DNA of 64,000 nt from Marinobacter sp. SS21 (GCF_028369065.1 NZ_JAQNDA010000010.1:97529-161528), one strand, 5' to 3'. Positions 26,040 to 34,543 are shown, counted from the first letter of the stretch. Notes: generated by a model not told the origin, from the sequence alone. Translations and numbers: made by a program.

Positions 26040-27098
26040 ATGCAACGAGATTTCGATTTCGCGGTCTTTATTGGTCGCTTCCAACCCTTACACAATGGCC
26101 ACCTGCAGGTCATCCGCACCGGCCTGGAGCGGGCCGACAAACTGATCCTGCTGATCGGCTCCGCCTGGCAGGCCCGTAACGCCCGGAACCCCTGGACCCA
26201 CCAGGAGCGCGAGGAGATGGTCCGGGCCTGTCTGACGGAAGAGGAGAATCAACGGCTGCTGTGCCTGCCGCTGATGGACTCTCCCTATAATGACGAGATC
26301 TGGGTGCGCAACGTACAGGCTACTGTGGCCGGGCTGGCCACCGCTCACTACACCACCCCGCACCGGCCGATGAAAACGGCGCTGATCGGCCACAAGAAAG
26401 ACGCCACCGGCTACTACCTGAGCCTGTTTCCCCAGTGGTCGAGCATTTCCGTCGATAACGTGGCAAACCTCAGTGCCACACCGCTAAGGGAGCGCTTCTT
26501 TTCCGAAGCCCCGGACACGTTACTGCCGCAACTCACCGATGACCACCTCCTGCCCGCCGGTGTCACGACCTGGCTGCGCGACTTTGCCCAGTGCAACCCC
26601 GGTTATGCCCAGGTACGGGACGAACTGGCGTTCGTGCGCAAGTACCAGTCCGCCTGGATCAACGCGCCCTATGCCCCCACCTTCGTAACTGTCGATGGCG
26701 CGGTGGTGCAGTCCGGGCATATCCTGCTGGTGGAACGGCGGGCCAATCCGGGCAAGGGCTTGTGGGCCTTGCCCGGTGGCTTTGTTGATCCGGGCGAGCG
26801 CCTGCTGGACGCCTGCCTGCGGGAACTCCGCGAAGAAACCCGCCTGAAGGTGCCCGCACCGGTATTGAAGGGCTCAATCCGGGAACAGCGGGTCTACGAC
26901 GATCCCTACCGCTCGGCCCGGGGCCGCACCATCACCCACGGCTTCTACTTTGAGCTGGCGCCGCAGGCCGAACTGCCCAAGGTGAAAGGCAGCGACGATG
27001 CCCGCACGGCGCGCTGGGTGCCGCTGGCCGAGCTGGACCCGCAAACCCTATTCGAAGACCACTACTTCATCATCCAGGACCTGATCGGGGCCGCCTGA
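26040..27098 (+). CDS. nadM: Bifunctional nicotinamide-mononucleotide adenylyltransferase / Nudix hydrolase
   Basis: A 352-residue fusion. The N-terminal nucleotidyltransferase (residues 1-185) has the GRFQPLHNGH signature at 12-21 and the late SATPLRER segment that resembles ISxTxxR. The C-terminal Nudix domain (about 205-350) has an intact box, GGFVDPGERLLDACLRELRE then ETRL, unlike NrtR. The first domain joins NMN and ATP into NAD; the Nudix half of such fusions hydrolyses ADP-ribose. AAGGAG precedes the ATG. nadV follows after 200 nt with its own operator, so nicotinamide salvage is complete here: nicotinamide to NMN to NAD. Confidence 0.93.
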   Translation: MQRDFDFAVFIGRFQPLHNGHLQVIRTGLERADKLILLIGSAWQARNARNPWTHQEREEMVRACLTEEENQRLLCLPLMDSPYNDEIWVRNVQATVAGLATAHYTTPHRPMKTALIGHKKDATGYYLSLFPQWSSISVDNVANLSATPLRERFFSEAPDTLLPQLTDDHLLPAGVTTWLRDFAQCNPGYAQVRDELAFVRKYQSAWINAPYAPTFVTVDGAVVQSGHILLVERRANPGKGLWALPGGFVDPGERLLDACLRELREETRLKVPAPVLKGSIREQRVYDDPYRSARGRTITHGFYFELAPQAELPKVKGSDDARTARWVPLAELDPQTLFEDHYFIIQDLIGAA

Positions 27099-27141
27099 AC
27101 GACGCCCCGGCACTCGCTGAAAAACAAATCCAAAATAAGGC

Positions 27142-27171
27142 TTGACTCATTTAGTGGCTCTAGGCCAATAT
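27142..27171 (+). promoter_or_regulatory. nadV promoter overlapped by a second NrtR operator
   Basis: TTGACT at 27142-27147 serves as -35 and CAATAT at 27166-27171 as -10, 18 nt apart. Half-sites TTAGTGGC (27151-27158) and GCCAATAT (27164-27171) 5 nt apart match the operator between nrtR and nadM. A repressor bound here would cover the promoter core. A leader of about 120 nt follows before nadV; I see no clear riboswitch in it. Confidence 0.72.
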
Positions 27172-27298
27172 AAAGCCATCGGGTAACAGACAACACCCGA
27201 GCAGCGGATCGCTGCCCCAGGGTCTGAAGACGAAACATCAACAGACCCCGGCGCCGGATAGACCAGCGCCGATCACCACCGACTGGAGGATTTCCGTC

Positions 27299-28672
27299 AT
27301 GCGTAACCTGATCCTGAATACCGATTCCTACAAGACCTCCCACTACCAGCAGTACCCGCCGAACACCCGGTTCATTTCCAGCTACATCGAGTCCCGCGGC
27401 GGGATTTATTCGTCCACCGTGTTCTTCGGCTTACAGGCGTTCATCAAGGAATACCTCAGCCGCCCCATCACCACCGCGGACATCGATGAGGCCGATGCCG
27501 TTTGCCGGGCCCACGGCGTTCCGTTCAACCGTACTGGCTGGGAGTACATTCGCGATGTCTACCAAGGCTTCTTACCGCTTGAAATTGAAGCAGCGCCGGA
27601 GGGTGCAGAGATCCCGACGGGCAACGTACTGGTTCAGGTTCGTAATACCGACCCCAACTGCGCCTGGCTCACCAGTTATGTTGAGACCGCCCTGTTGCGG
27701 TCGGTCTGGTACCCCACCACCGTGGCTACGGTGTCCCGAGCCTGCCGAAGCATTATCGAAGGCTTCATGAAGGACACCTGCGATTCGCTGGCGGGCTTAC
27801 CCTTCAAGCTCCACGATTTCGGCGCCCGGGGCGCCAGCTCAGAGGAAAGTTCCGCCCTCGGCGGCATGGGCCACTTGCTGAGCTTCCAGGGCACCGACAA
27901 CCTGTCGGCCATCATGGCCGCGCGGCGGTACTACGGTGCCGACATGGCCGGCTTCTCGATCCCGGCGGCGGAGCACAGCACCATCACCAGCTGGGGTCGG
28001 GACGGCGAAACCGCCGCCTACGCCAATATGCTGGAGCAGTTTGGCGGCGAGGGTCGTACGGTGGCGGTGGTCAGCGATTCCTACGACTTGTGGAACGCCA
28101 TCGACAACCTGTGGGGCAGCGAGCTGAAAGAACGCGTGCAGAACAACGGCGGCACGCTGGTCATTCGGCCCGATTCCGGCGTTCCGGAGGCGATCGTGCC
28201 CGAGACCATCGAGCGCCTGATGGCGAAGTTCGGCTACACCGTCAACAACAAAGGCTACCGGGTACTGCCGGACTGCATTCGAGTGATCCAGGGTGATGGG
28301 GTCAATGCCGACAGCATTCGCGCCATTCTGACGGCCATGAAGGCCCAAGGCCAAAGTGCCGACAACATTGCCTTCGGCATGGGCGCTGAGTTGTTGCAGA
28401 AGGTCAACCGGGATACCCAGCGATTTGCCATGAAAGCCTCCGCCATCCAGATCGGTGAGCAGTGGCAGGACGTCTACAAGGATCCCATCACCGACCCGGG
28501 CAAGCGCTCAAAGCGCGGGCGTCTGGCCCTGGTTCAGGAAAATGGGACTTACAGGACCGTTCGCGCCGATGCCCTGGCTGGTCGCATCAATCGGCTGGCG
28601 ACCGTGTTCCGCAACGGAGACGCCCTCACCGGCGCCGACTGGGACAGCATTCGCCAGCGTGCTGAACGCTGA
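27299..28672 (+). CDS. nadV: Nicotinamide phosphoribosyltransferase
   Basis: A 457-residue protein of the NAMPT/NadV type: N-terminal LNTDSYKTSHYQQYP, the active-site region HDFGARGASSEESSALGGMG, SIPAAEHSTITSWGRD, VSDSYDLWNAI and VIRPDSGVP. These match nicotinamide rather than nicotinate phosphoribosyltransferases (PncB is shorter and differs at the HDFGARG context). It makes NMN from nicotinamide and PRPP in the cytosol. Its operator and its neighbour nadM place it in the NrtR regulon. Confidence 0.93.
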   Translation: MRNLILNTDSYKTSHYQQYPPNTRFISSYIESRGGIYSSTVFFGLQAFIKEYLSRPITTADIDEADAVCRAHGVPFNRTGWEYIRDVYQGFLPLEIEAAPEGAEIPTGNVLVQVRNTDPNCAWLTSYVETALLRSVWYPTTVATVSRACRSIIEGFMKDTCDSLAGLPFKLHDFGARGASSEESSALGGMGHLLSFQGTDNLSAIMAARRYYGADMAGFSIPAAEHSTITSWGRDGETAAYANMLEQFGGEGRTVAVVSDSYDLWNAIDNLWGSELKERVQNNGGTLVIRPDSGVPEAIVPETIERLMAKFGYTVNNKGYRVLPDCIRVIQGDGVNADSIRAILTAMKAQGQSADNIAFGMGAELLQKVNRDTQRFAMKASAIQIGEQWQDVYKDPITDPGKRSKRGRLALVQENGTYRTVRADALAGRINRLATVFRNGDALTGADWDSIRQRAER

Positions 28673-28839
28673 TTCGCCACGCCCACTGCCACGGACCTTC
28701 CGAGCCATTGAGGTTCGTGGCTGCCTGCCGCACCTTGCGACCCAATTGACCATAACGTGGCCCAGCTGACTGTGACACTTCGTCACCAATGAGAGAGACC
28801 TACCCGGCGGACCTGGGATACCATCGGCCCTATCTATAA

Positions 28840-28895
28840 CAACGAATCGATAGCAGCGAATCCGCGACAACGAATCCACAATAACGAGGTTTCAT
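28840..28895. repeat. Four tandem 14-bp repeats in front of a membrane-protein gene
   Basis: Units begin at 28840, 28854, 28868 and 28882: CAACGAATCGATAG, CAGCGAATCCGCGA, CAACGAATCCACAA, TAACGAGGTTTCAT. The first three share C-A/G-x-CGAATC at a fixed 14-nt period; the last has decayed and supplies the ribosome-binding GAGG for the GTG at 28897. Such an array could be a slippage product or a multi-site operator. Confidence 0.6.
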
Positions 28896-28896
28896 C

Positions 28897-29343
28897 GTGC
28901 TGACCCTGGCCGAAAAACTCTGCATCACCGCCGCTTTTATCTTCTTCATGACCGGCCTGCTCACCGGTATCTGGAAGTACCGCTGCATGGCCGCCAGCGC
29001 CAACGCCAGTGCTCCGGTGTACGTTAACGTCGCTCACCGCAGTTCGCTGATGTACGCTTTCGCCGCCTTGCTGCTGGCCTACTTCGCCAAATTGAGCGTA
29101 TTTCCTGAACTGACCAACACCCTGGCCGCCGTGGCCGCACTGGCATTCTTCGCCTTTGCCATCGCCACCTACATCGTGCACGGCGTGCTGGACGACACCA
29201 GCAATCAGTTGCGCAAACCCCACCGCCTGGGCAAACGCAGGTTGCCAGGCTGGCTCACCCCACTGTTCATGGTGTCGCTGATCGTCGCCGAGGTAGGCGG
29301 CGCCGCCGTCCTGGGGACCGGGGCGCTGCTGGCCATCTGGTAA
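28897..29343 (+). CDS. Small four-helix membrane protein of unknown function
   Basis: A 148-residue protein starting at GTG with GAGG upstream. Four hydrophobic segments lie near residues 5-25, 48-68, 75-98 and 120-145, joined by basic loops (RKPHRLGKRR). The layout, with HRSSLMYAFAALLLAYF after the first loop, recalls small HabA-like or DUF-type membrane proteins, but I do not recognise a family with confidence. It starts directly after a 14-bp repeat array and is followed 68 nt later by the EVE gene in the same direction. Confidence 0.6.
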   Translation: MLTLAEKLCITAAFIFFMTGLLTGIWKYRCMAASANASAPVYVNVAHRSSLMYAFAALLLAYFAKLSVFPELTNTLAAVAALAFFAFAIATYIVHGVLDDTSNQLRKPHRLGKRRLPGWLTPLFMVSLIVAEVGGAAVLGTGALLAIW

Positions 29344-29411
29344 TTCCCGGAGCATACCGGCACGGCGCAGGGCTTGCTAAACTGGGCACCTTTCCAGGAG
29401 GAACGCTGACC

Positions 29412-29867
29412 ATGGCGAAATGGCTGATCAAATCGGAACCGTCGGAATGCGGCATCAACGACTTTGCCCGTGATCCGGCCAAGGTGATTCCCTGGGACGG
29501 CGTGCGCAATTACCAGGCCCGCAACTTCCTGGCGCAGATGCAGCGCGGGGACGAACTCTTTCTCTACCATTCCAGCTGCAAGCATATCGGCATCGCCGGC
29601 ATTGTCAGGGTGGTGCAGGACGCCTACCCCGACCCGCTGCAGTTCGACCCGGATTCGAAATACTTCGACCCCAAGAGTTCGCCGGAGAAACCCCGCTGGC
29701 AGGCGGTGGACATGCAGTTTGTGGCGAAGCTGCCGACACTGATTACACTGGACCGCCTCAAGGCGCTGCCGGAACTGGCCGATCTGGCGCTGGTACGCAA
29801 GGGCAACCGGTTGTCGGTGATGCCGGTGACCGAGGCGGAGTGGCACGCGATCCTTGGGAGCCTCTGA
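29412..29867 (+). CDS. EVE-domain protein (modified-base or RNA reader fold)
   Basis: A 151-residue single-domain EVE protein (PUA-like superfamily, thymocyte nuclear protein 1 type). It starts MAKWLIKSEPSECGINDF and has WDGVRNYQARNFLAQMQRGD, FLYHSSC, GIAGIVRVVQDAYPDP and KPRWQAVDM, all typical. EVE domains bind modified bases in DNA or RNA in an aromatic cage; housekeeping single-domain bacterial members like this one are thought to act on RNA, not in defence. AGGAGGAA lies ahead of the ATG. Confidence 0.88.
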   Translation: MAKWLIKSEPSECGINDFARDPAKVIPWDGVRNYQARNFLAQMQRGDELFLYHSSCKHIGIAGIVRVVQDAYPDPLQFDPDSKYFDPKSSPEKPRWQAVDMQFVAKLPTLITLDRLKALPELADLALVRKGNRLSVMPVTEAEWHAILGSL

Positions 29868-29980
29868 ATAACTCCAGATCGTCTCTGCGTGCTACCCAAT
29901 CGACCCACTGACCATTAGAATTCCGTCCATTAGAACTCTCTCCCAATTCCATTGTTGTTCATAAGGAGCATCGGCCGTCC

Positions 29981-30805
29981 ATGTCGTCGGAACTGAGTCC
30001 CGTATCGGCTCTCGATCAGCTGCGCAGGATCGAGTCCAGCAAGGTTTTCCAGGGCACCGTCATTGCCATCATCATCCTTTCCGCCTTGACCATTGGCGCC
30101 AAGACTTACGACATTCCGCCGCTGTTGGCCGAGATCCTGGCGGTGCTGGATAACGGCATTACCCTGTTCTTCCTGGTGGAGTTGCTGTTTCGCTTTGGCG
30201 TGCATCAGGACAAGAAACGCTTTCTGCTCGATGGCTGGAACCTGTTCGACACCCTGGTGGTGATTGGCAGTCTGATCCCCCTGGACAACTCCGAGGCGGT
30301 ACTCCTGGGCCGATTACTGCGGGTGTTCCGGGTGTTACGCCTGGTCTCGGTGGTACCGGAGCTGCGCTTCCTGATCAACTCCCTGCTCAAGGCCATTCCC
30401 CGCATGGGCTACATTGCCCTGCTGATGTTCATCATTTTCTACATCTACGCCGCCATGGGCGCGATGTTCTTTGCCGACATCGACGGAACCCTGTGGGGCG
30501 ATGTGGCGGTGGCCATGCTTACCCTGTTCCGGGTGGCCACCTTCGAGGACTGGACCGACGTCATGTACGCCACCATGGATGTCTACCCACTGAGCTGGTT
30601 GTACTACCTCACCTTCATCTTCCTGACCGCGTTCGTATTCCTGAACATGATGGTGGGGGCGATCCTGGAAGTCATGAGCGAGGAGCAGAACGCCAAACAG
30701 GCCCAGAAGGCCCATGCCGAACGGGACGAAATGGCCCGCCGACTGGTGGAAGTGCAACAGCAGTTGCAGGAGCTGACCGATCTGGTGCGAAACCAGAAGC
30801 GCTGA
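29981..30805 (+). CDS. Voltage-gated cation channel with a calcium-channel-like filter
   Basis: A 274-residue six-helix ion transport protein, the size of bacterial voltage-gated sodium channels. S4 (residues about 107-130) has R111, R114, R117 and R120 at every third position. The pore loop reads TFEDWTD at 187-193, followed by VMY. BacNav sodium channels have TLESWS here; eukaryotic calcium channels have T-x-E-G-W-T-D-V-L-Y. The extra acid residues (E189, D190, D193) suggest divalent selectivity. S6 (LTAFVFLNMMVGAILEVMSE) leads into a long C-terminal coiled coil (232-272), as needed for a tetramer. Neighbours give no hint of its role. Confidence 0.85.
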   Translation: MSSELSPVSALDQLRRIESSKVFQGTVIAIIILSALTIGAKTYDIPPLLAEILAVLDNGITLFFLVELLFRFGVHQDKKRFLLDGWNLFDTLVVIGSLIPLDNSEAVLLGRLLRVFRVLRLVSVVPELRFLINSLLKAIPRMGYIALLMFIIFYIYAAMGAMFFADIDGTLWGDVAVAMLTLFRVATFEDWTDVMYATMDVYPLSWLYYLTFIFLTAFVFLNMMVGAILEVMSEEQNAKQAQKAHAERDEMARRLVEVQQQLQELTDLVRNQKR

Positions 30806-30876
30806 CGCCAAGCGACGCTCCCACACGGGTTCGGGATCACCACGGTGGGGCAGCCGGCTGGCTGTCTCGCCATTCG

Positions 30877-30893
30877 CGCACCATTGGCGGGCA
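30877..30893. promoter_or_regulatory. Possible NtrC site upstream of the nitrate transporter
   Basis: CGCACCATTGGCGGGCA matches the NtrC pattern TGCACCA-N3-TGGTGCA at 6 of 7 left and 4 of 7 right positions, and a further half-site TGGTGCG lies near 30920. It is about 100 nt upstream of a sigma-54 promoter, the normal enhancer distance. The match is partial and judged by eye. Confidence 0.4.
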
Positions 30894-30989
30894 CGAACCC
30901 GCGATCTTGCTTGTCCCTGGTGCGCCCCGTCCGCTCCATTGCCCGCAAATGGACTCGACGCCCTTTTATTTACCCACCTTTACGCACTC

Positions 30990-31005
30990 TGGTACAGCAA
31001 TTGCT
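30990..31005 (+). promoter_or_regulatory. Sigma-54 (RpoN) promoter of the nitrate transporter
   Basis: TGGTACAGCAATTGCT fits the sigma-54 consensus TGGYACRNNNNTTGCW at every defined position, with GG and GC at the right spacing. The transcript would begin near 31017 and carry a leader of about 190 nt before the transporter. Nitrate assimilation genes are commonly under RpoN and NtrC. The rest of the 403-nt gap (30806-31208) holds the possible NtrC site and two leader hairpins and no gene. Confidence 0.75.
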
Positions 31006-31094
31006 TTTACCTCCCATAGATTTTCCGTATCCGGAACCGGCTGCTGGCAATGGCGTCACTGCTGAAGGAAAGGAGGCGCTGGCCAGCGCTTAGT

Positions 31095-31131
31095 CGTCAG
31101 GCAGTCTGACGATCCCGCCCCACCAGGGGGC
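31095..31131 (+). promoter_or_regulatory. Two hairpins in the nitrate transporter leader
   Basis: CGTCAG-GCAGT-CTGACG (31095-31111) and GCCCC-ACCAG-GGGGC (31117-31131) would form adjacent stem-loops in the RNA 80-110 nt before the start codon. Nitrate assimilation leaders in Pseudomonas and Azotobacter relatives are controlled by NasT, an ANTAR protein that binds paired hairpins. These have five-base rather than six-base loops and no clear T-run follows, so NasT control is only a possibility. Confidence 0.4.
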
Positions 31132-31208
31132 AACCCGCCCCGGCCAACTTTCCTCGGCTCTGCGCAACCGCCCGGATGTATCGAACCGCTTTTAGGTAGG
31201 GCTGACCT

Positions 31209-32678
31209 ATGAATGAACAATCCTTCCGGTTCTTCTCGTTTGAGGGAAAAACCCGGATCCTCCACCTGAGCTGGATGGCTTTCTTCATTACCTTCCTGGT
31301 GTGGTTTAACCATGCCCCATTAATGGCAGCCATCCGCGAGCAATTTGGCCTCACCAACGCCGAGGTCAACACCCTGTTGCTGCTGAACGTAGCATTAACC
31401 ATTCCGGCCCGGATCCTGATCGGCATGCTGGTGGACGCCCTCGGTCCCCGCAAGGTCTACTCTCTGGTACTGGTGATATCCGGCGTCATCTGTCTCGGCT
31501 TTTCGCTGGCGCAAACCTTCGAGCAATTGGCCATCAGTCGCTTCCTGCTGGGCTTTGTCGGAGCCGGGTTCGTGGTCGGCATCCGCCTGATCAGCGAATG
31601 GTATCCCGCTCGCGAGTTGGGCCTGGCGGAAGGCATCTACGGCGGCTGGGGAAACTTCGGCGCGGCCTTTGCCGGTCTCTCCCTGCCTACCTTGGCACTG
31701 TTCTTTGGCGGTGACGACGGCTGGCGCTGCGCCGTGGGCACCACCGGGTTGATCGCCATTGCCTACGCCGGCGTGTTTTACGCCATGGTGCGCGATACCC
31801 CGAAAGGCTCCACCTATTTCAAACCGAAGAAAGGTGGTGCCATGGAGGTGACCAGCAAAGGCGACTTCTTCCTGTACATGCTGATGAACCTGCCGCTGTC
31901 CATCGCCCTGGCGCTGATTGTCTGGAAACTCGGCCCCACCAATCTGAACATGCTGAGTGAGAGCACCACCTACATCCTGTACGGTGTGGTTGTATTGATG
32001 CTGGCGTTCCAGTTGCTGCGCATCTGGCAGGTCAACGGCCATGTCTTCAACAAACCGGTACCGGAGTTTGACCGCTACCCGTTCAAGCAGGTGGCCCTGC
32101 TCAACCTGACCTATATGGCCAGCTTTGGCTCTGAACTGGCGGTGGTGTCCATGCTGCCCCTGTACTTCCTGGACACGTTCGACATTTCCCCGGTGCTGGC
32201 CGGCATGCTGGGCGGCAGTTTCGCGCTGATGAACCTGATTGGTCGCCCCGGCGGCGGCTACGTGGCGGATCGGTTCGGCCGCAAGTTGACCATCCTGCTC
32301 ACCCTGGCCGGTATCGCCGGCGGCTATTTGATGATGGGTCAGATCAACAGCGACTGGCCGCTGGCCCTGGCCGTGCTGCTGGTACTGTTCTGCTCGGTGT
32401 TCGTACAGGCCGGCTGCGGCGCGGTTTACGCCTCGGTCCCGCTGATCAAGCGCCGTCTGACCGGTCAGGTCGCGGGTATGGCCGGCGCCTACGGCAACGT
32501 TGGCGGGGTGGTGTTCCTGCTGGTACTGTCGCTGGTATCGCCAGCCATGTTCTTCGTGGTGCTGGGCATCTTTGCCATCGCGATTCTTATTATGGTGGGT
32601 ATCTTTATGGATGAACCCAGCCCGCAAACCAGCGAAGTCATGCCCGACGGTTCCGTGCGGATGATCGAAGTATCATGA
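31209..32678 (+). CDS. narK: Nitrate/nitrite transporter (NarK/NasA, major facilitator)
   Basis: A 489-residue twelve-helix transporter of the nitrate/nitrite porter family. Both nitrate signatures are seen: EGIYGGWGNFGAAFAGLSLP in helix 5 and GAYGNVGGVVFLLVLS in helix 11; R-x-x-x-G-M-L-V-D-A-L-G-P-R-K follows helix 2. It brings nitrate in or sends nitrite out at the inner membrane. A sigma-54 promoter with a structured leader points to nitrogen-limited expression for assimilation. It overlaps the phosphatase/kinase gene by ATGA, the same order as in the Pseudomonas nas locus. Confidence 0.92.
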   Translation: MNEQSFRFFSFEGKTRILHLSWMAFFITFLVWFNHAPLMAAIREQFGLTNAEVNTLLLLNVALTIPARILIGMLVDALGPRKVYSLVLVISGVICLGFSLAQTFEQLAISRFLLGFVGAGFVVGIRLISEWYPARELGLAEGIYGGWGNFGAAFAGLSLPTLALFFGGDDGWRCAVGTTGLIAIAYAGVFYAMVRDTPKGSTYFKPKKGGAMEVTSKGDFFLYMLMNLPLSIALALIVWKLGPTNLNMLSESTTYILYGVVVLMLAFQLLRIWQVNGHVFNKPVPEFDRYPFKQVALLNLTYMASFGSELAVVSMLPLYFLDTFDISPVLAGMLGGSFALMNLIGRPGGGYVADRFGRKLTILLTLAGIAGGYLMMGQINSDWPLALAVLLVLFCSVFVQAGCGAVYASVPLIKRRLTGQVAGMAGAYGNVGGVVFLLVLSLVSPAMFFVVLGIFAIAILIMVGIFMDEPSPQTSEVMPDGSVRMIEVS

Positions 32679-34393
32679 GTGAAAACCTGCTGCTCCGGCT
32701 CGGCCAGCACAGCATTGCTGGCCGCAAGCCTGAAAACCAGGACAGCCTGGGGGCCCGCTATCCCGAAGGGGAAGCGCTGGCCCTCAAGGGCGTTTGCGCT
32801 GTCGTTGCCGATGGCGTAAGTGCGTCCCAGGCCGGCCGGGAAGCGGCAGAAACCTGTGTCAAAGGGTTTCTTCACGACTACTACAGCACCCCGGATTCCT
32901 GGAGCGTCGAAACCGCCGCCAGCCGGGTCCTGGGCGCGCTCAATCGCTGGCTTCATGGTCGCGGCCACGCCAGCCACGGCGATGCCCGGGGCATGGTGTG
33001 CACCTTCAGCGGCGTGGTGATCAAGAACAATCGCGCCTACATCTTTCACGTCGGCGACAGCCGGGTCTACCTGCTGCGCGATAACGACCTGGATTGCCTG
33101 ACCCGCGATCACCACGTACTGGTCGGCCCCGACAAGCAGGCCCTCGCCCGGGCCATGGGCGTGGAACTGAACGTGGAGATCGACGTCTGCCGGGTCCGCC
33201 TGGAATCTGGCGACCGGCTGATCCTCACTACTGACGGCGTGCACGGCACCCTGAATCGTCAGTCCTTGCTGGCCTGCCTGCAGGAGGACGATCCGGAAAC
33301 CGCCGCCCAGGCGCTGGTGACCAAGGCCTTTGACGAGGGCAGCACCGACAACCTCAGCGCCCAGGTCATCGCCGTCGACCACCTGCCTGCCGAGGACCTG
33401 GAGTCCCACTACGAACGGCTGTCCGCACTGCCCTTCCCGCCGCCGCTGGAGCCCGGTCAGGTACTGGACGGTTATCGCATTGTGCGGGAAATCCACGCCA
33501 GCAGCCGGACTCAAGTGTACATGGCCAACCCGGTAGACGGTGGCGATCCGGTGATCCTGAAAACGCCCTCCCCCAATTACCTGGACGACCCGGGCTATAT
33601 CGACCGCTTCATGACCGAGGCCTGGGTTGCCAAACGCATCAACAACGCCCATGTGGTCAAGTCGATCGACCCACCCCAGAACCGCCAGTGCCTGTACTGC
33701 CTCACCGATTTCGTCAGCGGTCCGACCTTGCGGGAGTGGATGAACGATCACCCGCTGCCCAAACCGGCGGAAGTCCGCAATCTAGTCCGCCAGATCGCCT
33801 CGGGCCTGCGCGCCCTGCACCGGCTGGAAATGATCCATCAGGATCTGAAACCGGAAAACATCGTGATCGATGGCGATGGCACGGTCAAAATCATCGATCT
33901 GGGCTCGGTGCGCATCCGTGGCATCGAGGAAATCGACGTACCCTGGGATCGCGACAGCTATCTGGGCACCGCCAGCTACGCGGCACCGGAATGCCTTGAA
34001 GGTGACCTGTCCACGCCGGCCTCGGACCGCTACGCCCTGGGGGTGATCGCCTACGAGATGCTGACCGGCCAACTGCCCTACGCCAAGGAACCCAAGCCGT
34101 CGGTGCGCAACCGGCTGCGCTACCGCAGTGCGCGGTCGGTCAACCCGGATCTGCCCAAGTGGCTGGATGCCTGCCTGGAAAAAGCCGTCGCCCTGAAGCC
34201 GCAGGATCGTTACCCGGCACTGTCGGAGTTTCTCCACGATCTGGAGCACCCCAACCCCAAGCTGATCCCGGTCGGCTCGGAACCCCTGGTGGACCGCATC
34301 CCAGCCGACCGCTGGCGCTTCCTGGCACTGCTGTCGTTGCTCGGCAACCTGGTGCTGGCACTGGCGCTGTGGATTGTGTTCACGAACTATTAA
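32675..34393 (+). CDS. Fused PP2C phosphatase and Ser/Thr protein kinase with a C-terminal membrane anchor
   Basis: A 572-residue protein. Residues about 5-240 are a PP2C-type phosphatase (VADGVSASQAGREAAE, HVGDSRVYLLRD, LTTDGVHGTL, GSTDNLSAQV, all metal-site segments). Residues about 262-525 are a Hanks-type kinase with VILKTPS (lysine), HQDLKPENIVI (catalytic D390), IIDLGSV for DFG and ASYAAPE. A hydrophobic helix at 548-569 anchors the kinase side to the membrane. A homologue sits beside the nitrate transporter and nitrite reductase genes in Pseudomonas (PA1782 region). Overlap by 4 nt with narK implies joint expression; the target could be the transporter or a regulator, which is inference. 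Confidence 0.9.
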   Translation: MSENLLLRLGQHSIAGRKPENQDSLGARYPEGEALALKGVCAVVADGVSASQAGREAAETCVKGFLHDYYSTPDSWSVETAASRVLGALNRWLHGRGHASHGDARGMVCTFSGVVIKNNRAYIFHVGDSRVYLLRDNDLDCLTRDHHVLVGPDKQALARAMGVELNVEIDVCRVRLESGDRLILTTDGVHGTLNRQSLLACLQEDDPETAAQALVTKAFDEGSTDNLSAQVIAVDHLPAEDLESHYERLSALPFPPPLEPGQVLDGYRIVREIHASSRTQVYMANPVDGGDPVILKTPSPNYLDDPGYIDRFMTEAWVAKRINNAHVVKSIDPPQNRQCLYCLTDFVSGPTLREWMNDHPLPKPAEVRNLVRQIASGLRALHRLEMIHQDLKPENIVIDGDGTVKIIDLGSVRIRGIEEIDVPWDRDSYLGTASYAAPECLEGDLSTPASDRYALGVIAYEMLTGQLPYAKEPKPSVRNRLRYRSARSVNPDLPKWLDACLEKAVALKPQDRYPALSEFLHDLEHPNPKLIPVGSEPLVDRIPADRWRFLALLSLLGNLVLALALWIVFTNY

Positions 34394-34543
34394 TTCGACA
34401 TGAGCCAGCCCGCCTTGCGACCGTCACCATGGAAACCCTTGCTGACAAGAGGCTAGACTGGGCCACGGTAGGGGCGCATCCGAGTCATCGGATCGCCCGG
34501 CCGATGGGATAAAGCCCCGAACCCGATCATGGAGAACCAAAGC

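Noticed and set aside
27172..27298. Riboswitch in the nadV leader
   Set aside because: I saw no convincing multi-stem structure or known NAD-type motif, and the NrtR operator already explains control.
29412..29867. EVE-domain gene as part of a modified-base defence system
   Set aside because: It is a single-domain housekeeping-type EVE protein without a fused nuclease or helicase, and its neighbours are a small membrane protein and an ion channel.
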